Position numbers and translations under genes: made by a program | NCBI GenBank assembly: GCA_016926135.1 | Contig: JAFGPH010000378.1 | Span: forward strand, 1-32,137 | Direction of reading: 5' to 3' | Source of the DNA: Deltaproteobacteria bacterium | GTDB lineage: Bacteria; Desulfobacterota; DSM-4660; Desulfatiglandales; HGW-15 | Length of the DNA: 32,137 nucleotides | Notes under the pieces: generated by a model | Databases searched by the model: none | The model's input: the letters and a program-made list of their open reading frames with translations, nothing else | What the model was told of the DNA's origin: nothing | In this document: positions 1 through 7,990 of the stretch, piece after piece | Layout of the letters: each line of letters opens with the position of its first letter | Position numbering within the stretch: the stretch's first letter is position 1

Positions 1-974
1 GGACACTCTGTTTCCAGCTTGTCTCGCACCCAGGGGAAAAACCCCTCCGGCATGTAAAGCAGGATCAACAGGATGACAACGGCGAACATCAAGGTGCGGT
101 ACTCCGGCCAGAAGCGGAAGAACTCCAGCAGGGGGAAGAGGACAAAGACCGCCCCAACGGGCCCGTATATGGTGACCACCCCGCCAAATATGCACCAGAT
201 GACGACGGTAAAGGACATGGAAACCTCCAGGGTCGAGGGCCCGGCAATCCTCATGAAATGCGCATAGAGCCCCCCGGATACCCCGGCAAAAAAGCCGCTC
301 AGGCAAAAGGCCAGGAGCTTGTAACGGGTCGTGTTGATTCCCGCGGCCCTCGCGGCCAGTTCGTCCTCCCGAAGGGCATGGAAGATGATCCCCGTATTGG
401 ATTGGGTGATCTTCCACATGGCTGTGCACAGACCGAGCATGATCACCACGGTGACGTAGTAATCACCGAGACGGGATCCCGAAAGACGCGACAGGCCGGA
501 AAGCCCCAACTCTCCTCCCGTGATGTTGGGGATCGCGAAGACGATCCCCATCAATATGATGGGAAAGGCAAGCGTGGTAAGGGCCAGGTAGGTTCCTCTC
601 AACCTGAGACAGGGAATTCCGATGATCAGACCGGCAAGGACGGCCGACAGGGCGCCGAGGGGGATGCTGCCCCAGGGCGGCAGACGGGCGTGCAGATTCA
701 AAAGGGCGGTGGTGTAGGCCCCCACACCGAAGAAAAGGGCGTGGCCGAAATTCATCTGGCCTGTGAATCCGGAGAGAAGATCCCAGCTGGCGCTGAGAAT
801 GGCGAATATGCTGGCCAGGATGATGATCCGCAGCACATAGGAATCCTGGGTGATCAGGGGCAGGAGGAGAAGCACCAGGAAGAAAAGGACCGTAACCACA
901 CGACTGGGGAGGACCAGTACTTCCCCCCTCAAGATGCTGAAGAGTTTTCTTAGGTAGTAAACGAGGCCACCCAT
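1..974 (-). CDS. livM: Liv-type ABC transporter permease LivM (partial, 3' end beyond the window)
   Basis: Inner-membrane permease subunit of a branched-chain-amino-acid-type (HAAT family) ABC importer. Reading the minus strand from the ATG at 974 gives an open frame of 324 codons running off the left edge. It begins MGGLVYYLRKLF and is rich in hydrophobic segments. Family-typical stretches are visible: LLSGFTGQMNFGHALFFGVG near residue 65, RLRGTYLALTTLAF near 125, and ALREDELAARAAGINTTRYK near 190, the cytoplasmic loop that contacts the ATPase. The start lies 1 nt after the stop of livH, so the two are co-transcribed and probably translationally coupled. The ATPase genes livG and livF would be expected beyond the left edge. 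These importers also carry aromatic and other organic acids, so amino acids should not be assumed as the substrate in this catabolic neighbourhood. Confidence 0.93.
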   Translation of the reverse strand, partial: MGGLVYYLRKLFSILRGEVLVLPSRVVTVLFFLVLLLLPLITQDSYVLRIIILASIFAILSASWDLLSGFTGQMNFGHALFFGVGAYTTALLNLHARLPPWGSIPLGALSAVLAGLIIGIPCLRLRGTYLALTTLAFPIILMGIVFAIPNITGGELGLSGLSRLSGSRLGDYYVTVVIMLGLCTAMWKITQSNTGIIFHALREDELAARAAGINTTRYKLLAFCLSGFFAGVSGGLYAHFMRIAGPSTLEVSMSFTVVIWCIFGGVVTIYGPVGAVFVLFPLLEFFRFWPEYRTLMFAVVILLILLYMPEGFFPWVRDKLETEC

Positions 975-975
975 G

Positions 976-1845
976 CTATCGCTCTTCCTCGAAACGAACA
1001 CCGAAGAGCCCTTCGGGCCTGATGACGAGCACCACGATCATGATCGAGAGGGCTACAGAGCCCTTGAGAAATGCCCCTTTCGGAGCGATGAAGACCACCA
1101 GTGCCTCGGCAAACCCCAGGACATAGGCGCCCACAAAACTCCCCTTGAGACTGCCCATGCCTCCCAGGACCACCACAGCCATCATCATGATCAGGGGGTG
1201 CATCCACATGTGCGGATTCACGATGGTCAGGGGAACGACCATCGCTCCGGTGAAGGCGGCCAGGGCAACGGAGATCCCCATGGTGATCATGGCCACCCGG
1301 CTCTCATGCATGCCCATCAGGTTGGCCACCTCCCGATCCTGCGCCGTAGACCGGATGGCCAGGCCCAGCCTTGTTTTCGCCAGCAGGAGCCAGAGGGCCA
1401 CCAGGATCAGACACACCGACCCGAAGGTGAGCAGCTGCTGGTAGAAAACCTTTGCCCCCAGGATCGTGAAGTAGCCCTTGATCAGGGCGGGCACGCTCAG
1501 GTAGTCCCCGGTGAAAAGCAGCAGCATGACCTCCTGAAAGGCCATGGCCAATGCAATGGTGCCGATCAGGACCGCCCCCTCATGCTCGCGGATGGGATCG
1601 ATGAAGAGTTTGTAAACGGCCAGGCCCAGCAGGGTGACCACAACGATGCTCCCCAGCATGCCCCAGACGGGGTGGAGCCCCATCCTGTGGGAGGTGAAAT
1701 AGATGCAGTAAGCGGCCACCATGTAAAAGGCCGTATGGGCGATGTTGACGATCCGGGCCACGCCGAAGATCAGGCAAAAGCCGATGGCCAGGAGGGCATA
1801 CACGCTCCCGCTGATCACGCCGCTCGTGAGGATGTCGATGACCAT
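976..1845 (-). CDS. livH: Liv-type ABC transporter permease LivH
   Basis: Second inner-membrane permease of the Liv-type importer, 289 aa, the normal length for LivH. The N-terminus MVIDILTSGVISGSVYALLA followed by GFCLIFGVARIVNIAHTAFY is the hallmark of the family. The loop near residues 190-205 (RSTAQDREVANLMG) matches the ATPase-coupling region, and the protein ends with a hydrophobic helix and VIRPEGLFG, typical of LivH C-termini. It lies 78 nt downstream of the binding-protein gene, with an inverted repeat in that gap, and is followed after 1 nt by livM. There is no strong Shine-Dalgarno before the ATG, so translation may depend on the upstream gene. Role by family: forms the transmembrane channel with LivM. 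The cargo is not identifiable. Confidence 0.94.
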   Translation of the reverse strand: MVIDILTSGVISGSVYALLAIGFCLIFGVARIVNIAHTAFYMVAAYCIYFTSHRMGLHPVWGMLGSIVVVTLLGLAVYKLFIDPIREHEGAVLIGTIALAMAFQEVMLLLFTGDYLSVPALIKGYFTILGAKVFYQQLLTFGSVCLILVALWLLLAKTRLGLAIRSTAQDREVANLMGMHESRVAMITMGISVALAAFTGAMVVPLTIVNPHMWMHPLIMMMAVVVLGGMGSLKGSFVGAYVLGFAEALVVFIAPKGAFLKGSVALSIMIVVLVIRPEGLFGVRFEEER

Positions 1846-1867
1846 AGGGCTTTCAACGGATGGTTCT

Positions 1868-1903
1868 CTCCCGCCCCGTTCCAGTGGGATCGAGGGGCGG
1901 GAG
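1868..1903 (-). promoter_or_regulatory. Intercistronic stem-loop between livK and livH
   Basis: A perfect 10-bp inverted repeat (CTCCCGCCCC at 1868-1877, GGGGCGGGAG at 1894-1903) with a 16-nt loop lies in the 78-nt gap downstream of the binding-protein gene. On the transcribed (minus) strand it is not followed by a U tract, so it looks less like a full terminator than like an mRNA-stabilising or partially attenuating hairpin. Such hairpins let a periplasmic binding protein be made in excess over its permeases. The function is inferred; the repeat is directly visible. Confidence 0.6.
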
Positions 1904-1923
1904 TCATGGGTAGGGTCGCTTAT

Positions 1924-3243
1924 TTACTTCTTGTGCGCCTGGACAACCCAGGGCGGTATCTTGTAGGGAAGCATGCCCTTATACGTGATCTCAGGCGCCT
2001 CCGGGGTCGCCTTCCACTTGTTGGGCCACACGCCCACAAGTTTGCCGTCCTGCCACTGCACACCCAGGCTGGTCAGGTAACCGGGGCCCCAGGTCAGGTC
2101 ATGAAGGGGGCGGCCTTCCTTGTCTTTCATGTATTTGATCCTGCCGGAAGGCGTGTCGAACTCGCGACCTTCTATGGCGGCCACCAGTTTATCCGCCTTG
2201 AGCGTCCCCTCCTTCTCGATCACCGGAACCAGACAATACTTGATGGCCATATAGGTGTCTGCGGTGTAGGTGGGCGTTTCTCCGAATCTCTTGACGTAGG
2301 TATCCATGAACGGCTTGGTGAGTTCGTTGGCCTCCACCCCCCGGGCGTAGGTATTCAGGGTCATCACATAGTTGCCCATACCCTGGGTGGCATCCCAAAA
2401 GCTGTCCTTCTGGGCTTCCACGTTGATCCCCACCTGTGCGGCCGGTATCTTGAGTTCCCCGGCCTGTCTGGCGAATGGAATCCCCACCGAGGAAGAGAAA
2501 ATGGTGAAGATCATGTGTGCTCCGCTGCGTTGGATAGCCGACAGTTCGGCCGTCACGTCCGTTGCCACGGCAGAGGGCTGCCAGACGCCGGCCAGTTCCA
2601 TGCCCATCTTGGGGATCGTGCCCTTGGCCGCAGCGATCATGGGCTCGACCCAGACGGCCTTCTCGGCGGCAACAGCCACCTTCACCGCGGGCAAATTCAG
2701 GGTCTTTTTCATGATGGCGCCGACGGTCGCCATGTGAATGAAGGATGTCCGGGCCAGGAAACTGGAGTTGAAAGGCGTGCCCCGGAAGAAATACTTGTAG
2801 CGGTTGTAATCCTTGGCCACCCTTTCGCACAGTTCGGGATGTGCCGCGCCGCAGCCGATGAAGATCTTCTTGTGGTCCATGGCCAGGTCCTGCATGGCCA
2901 TGACCGCCTCGGTCCGGAAACCGCCCACAATGAAATCCACCTTCTGGCGGGTAAGCAGGAGTTCCATGGCATTGGTGGCGTCGGTGATGCTCAGGAACTC
3001 ATTGGAATCGGCCTTGACCAGCTCGATTTTCATCTTTTTCTTGCCTACCTGAACCCCTCCCTTGGCATTGATCTCCTCGGCGGCCATGGTGGCCCCGTTC
3101 CAGTGTCCCTTGCCCTGCACAAAATTCATGGGCCCGATCACCCCTACTTTGATGGTGTCGGCACACCAGGCGGGAAAACTGAAGGTCGCAACCAGTAAGG
3201 TCGCCAATAGGATGCCCCATGAAATCCTGAACGTCTTCATCAT
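1924..3243 (-). CDS. Liv-type ABC transporter periplasmic substrate-binding protein
   Basis: Periplasmic ligand-binding subunit (Peripla_BP_6/LivK-like), 439 aa from the chosen start. The frame stays open to 3450, but the ATG at 3243 follows a strong AAGGAGGGAGGGG ribosome site and opens a clean signal peptide (MMKTFRISWGILLATLLV, cleavage probably after AWCA near residue 28), so it is the true start. The mature part begins DTIKVGVIGPMNFVQGKGHW, the usual first beta-alpha unit. FIVGGFRTEAVMA near residue 120 fits the ligand-cleft region. The protein is longer than classical LivK (about 370 aa), as is common for binding proteins of aromatic or organic-acid Liv-type systems. It is first in a livKHM order and divergent from a TetR gene that heads a beta-oxidation operon. 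The ligand is unknown; a carboxylate is an inference from context. Confidence 0.92.
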   Translation of the reverse strand: MMKTFRISWGILLATLLVATFSFPAWCADTIKVGVIGPMNFVQGKGHWNGATMAAEEINAKGGVQVGKKKMKIELVKADSNEFLSITDATNAMELLLTRQKVDFIVGGFRTEAVMAMQDLAMDHKKIFIGCGAAHPELCERVAKDYNRYKYFFRGTPFNSSFLARTSFIHMATVGAIMKKTLNLPAVKVAVAAEKAVWVEPMIAAAKGTIPKMGMELAGVWQPSAVATDVTAELSAIQRSGAHMIFTIFSSSVGIPFARQAGELKIPAAQVGINVEAQKDSFWDATQGMGNYVMTLNTYARGVEANELTKPFMDTYVKRFGETPTYTADTYMAIKYCLVPVIEKEGTLKADKLVAAIEGREFDTPSGRIKYMKDKEGRPLHDLTWGPGYLTSLGVQWQDGKLVGVWPNKWKATPEAPEITYKGMLPYKIPPWVVQAHKK

Positions 3244-3452
3244 ATCCCCTCCCTCCTTCTTGGCTACAGTTTTGAGAAGAGACCACCCTGAGGCTGGAAC
3301 TGACCTCTGCCTGCATGATCGACAAATGGTTCTGCTGGACTGGAAAAGATCTATTCGCACAAAGAGTGATGACAAAGAACCGGCCACATCATGGAGCGAC
3401 TCCCCATACGGGCACATGCCTTTGGCCGCCTTCAAGAGGACCGTATCCATTA

Positions 3453-3479
3453 GGTATAGAACCGGCCCGAAAATGTCAA
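3453..3479 (-). promoter_or_regulatory. Candidate sigma-70 promoter for livKHM
   Basis: On the minus strand TTGACA (3479-3474, perfect -35) is followed after 15 nt by TATACC (3458-3453). The spacer is short of the ideal 17 nt and the -10 is imperfect, so this is tentative. It would give a leader of about 200 nt before the binding-protein start at 3243. Confidence 0.35.
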
Positions 3480-3591
3480 GAGGAATTCTTTGATTTCTGA
3501 GACACTACTATATTTATGTTGACGTTTTCATAGACCCTATTGTAAGAATGGCCAATATTTGGAGATGCACTATGAAAAGCACTATTGATGC

Positions 3592-3634
3592 GGGTCGCCC
3601 TGTGCGAAAAAGCGGGCGGCCCAGAGGCTTTTTT
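3592..3634 (+). terminator. Terminator- or attenuator-like hairpin ahead of tetR
   Basis: GGGTCGCCC (3592-3600) pairs with GGGCGGCCC (3614-3622) with one wobble or mismatch across a 13-nt loop, and a run of six T follows at 3629-3634. It lies about 60 nt upstream of the TetR start. It could terminate readthrough or attenuate the tetR operon. The T run begins 6 nt after the stem, which weakens the case for an intrinsic terminator. Confidence 0.35.
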
Positions 3635-3697
3635 GCGGAGGCCATGTGCCGGGGCTGAGCGGACGGTTCGCCCGGGCAACGAAAGGGAGGATCACCG

Positions 3698-4393
3698 TTG
3701 CCAAAACCCAAGAAATCCGAGACACGCAAAGAGCAGATCCTCCGGGCGGCCGAGCAGGTTTTCGCCCAGAAAGGCTTCCAGGAGGCTACCGTTTCCGATG
3801 TGGCCCGCAAGGCGGGCCTCTCCGACGCCACCATTTACGAGTATTTCCCTTCCAAGGAGGAACTCCTCTTCTCCATTCCCGGACAAACCGCGCGTCGTTC
3901 AAGGGAGAGCATGGAGCACCTGTTGAACCACATCCGGGGCGCCTCCAACAAGATTCGCGCCATCATCTACGGCTACCTGTGGTTCTATGAGACCCACCCC
4001 GACTATGCGGCGGTGGCCATGCTGGTTCTCAAACAAAACAGGAATTTCCTGAAGACGGCCGCCTACGAGGACGTGCGCGAGCTGACCCGGTTGATCCTCC
4101 GGGTGATTGAGGAGGGGATCGCCGGCGGTGAATTCAGGCCCGACATCAACCCCTACGTGGTCAGGTCCGCCATCCTGGGAGCCATCGAGCATCTGGTGAT
4201 CCGCGGGGTTCTCCTCGGCATTCCGGAAAATCTGGTGGAACTGGTGGACCCCCTGACCGATCTGATCGTGGCGGGAATTCGAAGCGAGGAAGCCACGAAA
4301 ACATGGAATTTCCAGCTCAGCTTCCCGCCCCAGGACAAGAAGGGGTCGCCAAAGACAAAAGCAGGGGGAACCGGGGAAACAAGGCAGCGCTGA
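3698..4393 (+). CDS. TetR/AcrR family transcriptional regulator (first of two)
   Basis: Ligand-responsive repressor, 231 aa. The N-terminal DNA-binding domain (about residues 8-55) shows the TetR pattern: RKEQILRAAEQVFAQKGFQ, then the helix-turn-helix ATVSDVARKAGLSDATIYEY, then FPSKEELL. The remainder is the variable ligand-binding and dimerisation domain. The chosen start is the TTG at 3698, preceded by GAAAGGGAGG at 3681-3690 (7 nt spacing); no better ATG exists upstream. It is the first gene of the plus-strand run with the FadB-like fusion (69 nt downstream), thiolase and acyl-CoA dehydrogenase, and is divergent from livKHM. By analogy with FadR/PsrA/LiuR-type TetR regulators, it probably senses an acyl-CoA and controls one or both flanking operons. 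That role is inferred. Confidence 0.93.
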   Translation: MPKPKKSETRKEQILRAAEQVFAQKGFQEATVSDVARKAGLSDATIYEYFPSKEELLFSIPGQTARRSRESMEHLLNHIRGASNKIRAIIYGYLWFYETHPDYAAVAMLVLKQNRNFLKTAAYEDVRELTRLILRVIEEGIAGGEFRPDINPYVVRSAILGAIEHLVIRGVLLGIPENLVELVDPLTDLIVAGIRSEEATKTWNFQLSFPPQDKKGSPKTKAGGTGETRQR

Positions 4394-4462
4394 ATCCGCC
4401 CGGAACGAACCTCCGGTGTTTATTTCCAACCTGCCAGCTTTTTCTGAAGGAGATCACGGATC

Positions 4463-6595
4463 ATGAAGACCCAGTACAAGACCATCCATGGTGAAGTCAA
4501 GGACAACGTGGCCGTGCTCACGATCGACAATCCGCCCGTGAACCAGATGTCCTCGCAGATGGCCCAGGACTTTTCTGAGGCGATCGCTGAGGCCTTCCAG
4601 GATGACGCGGTCAAGGCCGTTGTCCTCACGGGCACGGGGAAGAACTTCATCGCCGGCGCGGATATTACCCAAATCCAGGGCATCAAGGAGAGGGATCTCA
4701 TTTACCGGAGGGCCCTGACCGCGGCCCGCTTCCTCAGCAGCATCGAAACGGGGCCGAAGCCCGTGATCGCGGCCATCAACGGCAACTGCCTGGGTGGCGG
4801 CCTGGAAACGGCCATGGCCTGTCACTACCGTGTGGCGGTGCAAGGGGCAAACCTGGGGCAACCCGAGGTCCAGATAGGCCTTATACCGGGCGCCGGGGGC
4901 ACCCAGCGACTGCCGAGGCTCATCGGCCTCCCCAATGCTTTGGAGATGATCACCACGGGCAAGCCGATCAAGGCCGAGAAGGCCCTGGTGAGGGCCCTCG
5001 TCGATGAAGTGGTGCCCCAGGAAAGGCTCCTCGACAGCGCCCTGAAGGCCGCCCGCAGGTTCATCACGGGGGACCTGAACCTCAGGCTACGCCTGACCCG
5101 CAACACCATTCACCGGCTTCCGAGCGCCGCAGAGAAAACAGCCCTGCTCGCCTATGCGAAATTCATGACCTTTCAGAAGGCCAAGGGCTACATTGCGCCC
5201 TTCAAGGCCATCGAGGCCTTTGAGCAGGGTCTTGGTTTCGATATCGAGGCCGACATCGAAAAGGAGGTGGCCCTCTTCGCTGACTGCGCCGTTTCCGATG
5301 TAGCCAAGAACCTCATCGCCATCTTTCTCAACACACGGGCCGCAGGCAGGCTGAAGCGGATCGAGGGCATCGAACCGGCAAAGATCGGGAAGGTCGCCAT
5401 GCTGGGGGGCGGCGTCATGGGTTCAGGCATTGTCAACCTGCTTGTCCAGGGCGGTTTTGAGACCGTCCTCTGGGACATCGATCAAGGCTCCCTCGACAGG
5501 GGGATGAAGGCGATCCGGAAGACCTTTGAATACCCCATCAAGAAGAAAAAAATGACCCAGGACGATCTGGACGGCATGATCCGGACCCGTCTGAAGACGA
5601 CATGCTCCCTTGAGGATGTGAACGATGTGGACCTGGTCATCGAGGCCGTGCTGGAAGATATGAAGATCAAGCAGGACATCTGGAAGCGGTTGGAAAAGAT
5701 CTGTCCCGGCCACACGGTCTTTGCTACCAATACCTCCGCCCTGCCCATCACCGAAATGGCGGAGGTACTGGAGGATCCGGGCCGTATGATCGGGCTCCAT
5801 TTCTTCAACCCCGCTCACCGTATGCAGCTCCTGGAGGTCATCTGTGCAGGAAAGACCTCCGATCAGACCCTGGCCACCTGCGTGGCCTTTGCACGGGCCA
5901 TCAGGAAGATCCCCATCGTGGTCAACGACGGCCCTGGTTTCTATGTCTCCCGGCAACTGGGCGGACTGATGGGAGGGGCGGTCTTTCTCACGGCCGACGG
6001 CGTGGACGGGGCATTTGTCGAAGAGGCCATGCTGGATTTCGGCATGCCCATGGGGCCGGCGACCCTGTCCGATCTGACCGGTATCGACATCAACTACCGC
6101 GTTGGAAAGACATTTGAGAAGAGGCTCGGGGAGCGTTACAGGGTTCACCCGCTCACGGAAGTGGTGTACCGGACCGGATGCTATGGACGCAAGACGGGCG
6201 CCGGTTACTTTGACTACAGCGGCGAGAAGCCCGTTCCCAATCCGAAGGTGGCGGATGCGGTGAGCGGGTATCTCAGGGAAAACAACGTATCCCCCAAAAA
6301 GATTTCCAAACAGGAGGTGGTGGACCTGATGCTGGCCAACGCCATCAACGAGGCCGCGTACATGATCCAGGAAGGAATCTGCGATCGTCCTCAGGACATG
6401 GACCTGGCCATGATCTACGGCACGGGATTTCCCCCTTACCGCGGGGGCATCCTGCGATATGCGGACAAATGGGGACTCCCCGAGGTCTACAAAAAACTGC
6501 AGGAGTTGGAAAGACAGTACGGGATCCGTTTCAGGCCCGCTGCTCTCATCAGGGACATGACCGAGTCCGGGAAGAAGTTCTACCCGGAGGAGTAA
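4463..6595 (+). CDS. Enoyl-CoA hydratase / 3-hydroxyacyl-CoA dehydrogenase fusion (FadB/FadJ-like)
   Basis: Bifunctional beta-oxidation enzyme, 710 aa, the usual size of FadJ/FadB alpha chains. The N-terminal crotonase domain (about 10-190) carries the oxyanion-hole segment FIAGADI near residue 63 and both catalytic glutamates, E115 in GGGLETA and E135 in GQPEVQIGLIPGAGGTQRL. The Rossmann domain begins near 310 with VAMLGGGVMGSGI, and the dehydrogenase His lies in LHFFNPAHRMQLLEVI. Two C-terminal 3HCDH repeats follow; the last contains GTGFPPYRGG. It hydrates trans-2-enoyl-CoA and oxidises the L-3-hydroxyacyl-CoA with NAD. It is preceded by AAGGAG about 10 nt before the ATG. The downstream thiolase probably supplies the partner (beta subunit) activity, although 171 nt with a palindromic repeat intervene. 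Confidence 0.96.
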   Translation: MKTQYKTIHGEVKDNVAVLTIDNPPVNQMSSQMAQDFSEAIAEAFQDDAVKAVVLTGTGKNFIAGADITQIQGIKERDLIYRRALTAARFLSSIETGPKPVIAAINGNCLGGGLETAMACHYRVAVQGANLGQPEVQIGLIPGAGGTQRLPRLIGLPNALEMITTGKPIKAEKALVRALVDEVVPQERLLDSALKAARRFITGDLNLRLRLTRNTIHRLPSAAEKTALLAYAKFMTFQKAKGYIAPFKAIEAFEQGLGFDIEADIEKEVALFADCAVSDVAKNLIAIFLNTRAAGRLKRIEGIEPAKIGKVAMLGGGVMGSGIVNLLVQGGFETVLWDIDQGSLDRGMKAIRKTFEYPIKKKKMTQDDLDGMIRTRLKTTCSLEDVNDVDLVIEAVLEDMKIKQDIWKRLEKICPGHTVFATNTSALPITEMAEVLEDPGRMIGLHFFNPAHRMQLLEVICAGKTSDQTLATCVAFARAIRKIPIVVNDGPGFYVSRQLGGLMGGAVFLTADGVDGAFVEEAMLDFGMPMGPATLSDLTGIDINYRVGKTFEKRLGERYRVHPLTEVVYRTGCYGRKTGAGYFDYSGEKPVPNPKVADAVSGYLRENNVSPKKISKQEVVDLMLANAINEAAYMIQEGICDRPQDMDLAMIYGTGFPPYRGGILRYADKWGLPEVYKKLQELERQYGIRFRPAALIRDMTESGKKFYPEE

Positions 6596-6619
6596 CAGGG
6601 TGTTGAGAAACTCACCGAT

Positions 6620-6748
6620 CGCAGGTTGTTGAAAAGCATGCAGAGGCAAGGCGCCCGAAATTCCGCGGAGTGAGGCGTACGTTTTGGTACGCCTCAACGA
6701 CGCGGAATGAGGCCAGCGCCGCGGATGGGTGCTTTCCAGCAATTTGCT
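6620..6748. repeat. 129-bp palindromic intergenic repeat (REP/MITE-like)
   Basis: Long imperfect palindrome filling most of the 171-nt gap between the FadB-like gene and the thiolase gene. The core is a perfect 10-bp stem, TGAGGCGTAC (6671-6680) and GTACGCCTCA (6687-6696), around GTTTTG. Further out ATTCCGCG (6660-6667) pairs with CGCGGAAT (6701-6708), and GGCGC (6650-6654) with GCGCC (6716-6720). The termini (GTTGTTGAAAAGC side and GCTTTCCAGCAATT side) are again complementary. It encodes nothing. The layout fits a dispersed non-autonomous element. Its right end lies just before the Shine-Dalgarno of the thiolase gene. Copy number elsewhere cannot be seen here. Confidence 0.8.
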
Positions 6749-6766
6749 GGCAGAGGAGGTTAGCCC

Positions 6767-7978
6767 ATGAAAGAAGCGGTCATAGCAGGTTACTTGAGGA
6801 CGGCACAGTCACGCTCCCGGCCCAACGATCCGGCCAGAGACTGGTTTTGCAGGATGAGAGGGGACGAGCTTCTGGCCAGACTCCTTCCCGAGATCATCCG
6901 ACGCACGGGGATCGAGCCGGAGGAAATCGACGATTTTCTGGTGGGTTGTTCAACGGCCGTGGGAGAGCAGTGGGCCTACGGCGGTCGGTTCCCCATCTTT
7001 CTGGCCAACCTGCCCGAGAAAATCCCCGCCAAGTTCATTGATCAGCAATGCGGCTCATCCATGGCCTGCATTCATGTGGGTTTCATGGAGATCGCCATGG
7101 GGTTCTCAGATGTCATCCTGGCAGGGGGCTACGAGCACATGACCCGCATTCCCATGGGCGGCTACAACACCGACAAGGGCCTCATCGCCCCCAACATGAC
7201 CCTCTTCCTGAATCCCGACTACCGGCACTGGGACATGATGACCACCGTGAACATGGGCCTCACGGCGGAGAAGCTTTTCTCCCGGACGGATTTCACCAGG
7301 GAGGACATGGACCGATGGGGGGTACGATCCCACCAGAGGGCCGCCAAGGCTTACTCCGAAGGCTTTTTCGCCGGCGAGATCCTGCCCGTTGAGGCGGAAC
7401 AGGACGATGGAACGGTGATGACCGTCGACAGGGACCAGGCCGTTCGCGCGGACGCCACCCTGGAGGGTATGGCCGGGTTGAAGCCCTCCTTCAACAAGGA
7501 CGGTGTCATCACCCCTGGAAACTCTTCCCCCCTGAACGCGGCCGCCTCGTCCATGGTACTCATGACCAAGGAAACGGCGAGAAAGAAGGGCATCAGGCCC
7601 CTTGCGACCATCCGATCCATCGGGTTCGCCGGGGTCGATCCGACCGTCATGGGGGCGGGTCCTGTTCCGGCCAGCAGGATGGCCCTTGAAAAGATCGGAC
7701 TCAAGACTTCCGATATCGACTGCTGGGAGATCAACGAGGCCTTCTCGATCGTGGCCTTGAACTGTATCAGGGAACTGGGCTTAAACCCTGAAAGGGTCAA
7801 TGTCATGGGCGGAGGCGTTGCCATCGGCCATCCCCTCGGAGCCACGGGGATACGCCTCGTGGGGACACTGGCCCGCATCCTGAACGAAAAGAAGGGCCGT
7901 TACGGGTGCGCCAATGCCTGCGTGGGCGGCGGCCAGGGGGTGGCCACCGTTATCGAAAGGGAAGAGTACGACTGGTGA
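6767..7978 (+). CDS. Acetyl-CoA C-acyltransferase (thiolase, FadA-like)
   Basis: Thiolytic enzyme ending a beta-oxidation turn (3-ketoacyl-CoA + CoA to acetyl-CoA + shortened acyl-CoA), 403 aa, normal family length. All thiolase signatures are present: nucleophilic Cys95 in DQQCGSSMACIHVG, the NEAF motif (CWEINEAFSIVALN), GGGVAIGHPLGATG with the catalytic His, and the second Cys (about 385) in CANACVGGGQGVA. The ATG is preceded by GAGGAGG about 8 nt upstream. It follows the FadB-like gene, as FadA follows FadB, and is followed after 12 nt by an acyl-CoA dehydrogenase gene, so the three form one functional set. Chain-length preference is not readable from the sequence; it could also act biosynthetically as an acetoacetyl-CoA thiolase. 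Confidence 0.95.
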   Translation: MKEAVIAGYLRTAQSRSRPNDPARDWFCRMRGDELLARLLPEIIRRTGIEPEEIDDFLVGCSTAVGEQWAYGGRFPIFLANLPEKIPAKFIDQQCGSSMACIHVGFMEIAMGFSDVILAGGYEHMTRIPMGGYNTDKGLIAPNMTLFLNPDYRHWDMMTTVNMGLTAEKLFSRTDFTREDMDRWGVRSHQRAAKAYSEGFFAGEILPVEAEQDDGTVMTVDRDQAVRADATLEGMAGLKPSFNKDGVITPGNSSPLNAAASSMVLMTKETARKKGIRPLATIRSIGFAGVDPTVMGAGPVPASRMALEKIGLKTSDIDCWEINEAFSIVALNCIRELGLNPERVNVMGGGVAIGHPLGATGIRLVGTLARILNEKKGRYGCANACVGGGQGVATVIEREEYDW

Positions 7979-7990
7979 GAGGAGCGAGCC

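Larger units (their letters stand above)
3244..3697. other. Divergent intergenic region between livK and the first tetR gene
   Basis: 454 nt without a convincing gene. It must hold the promoters of both the livKHM operon (minus) and the tetR-fadB-thiolase-dehydrogenase operon (plus). The middle part (about 3490-3590) is clearly more AT-rich than its surroundings, as expected of promoter DNA. A candidate livK promoter and a terminator-like hairpin are listed separately. No clear TetR operator palindrome was found here by eye. Confidence 0.6.

Noticed and set aside
973..3198. A 741-codon open frame on the plus strand opposite livH and livK
   Set aside because: Its translation is His/Gly/Asp-rich low-complexity text with no recognisable domain, while the opposite strand encodes clear LivH and binding-protein sequences. 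It is an antisense shadow caused by GC-rich codon usage.
3244..3450. N-terminal extension of the Liv-type binding protein up to 3450
   Set aside because: It would bury the signal peptide; the ATG at 3243 with AAGGAGGGAGGGG upstream is the evident start.
5423..6742. A 439-codon minus-strand open frame that extends into the palindromic repeat
   Set aside because: It is antisense to the FadB-like dehydrogenase domain, has a composition typical of shadows, and has no motifs.
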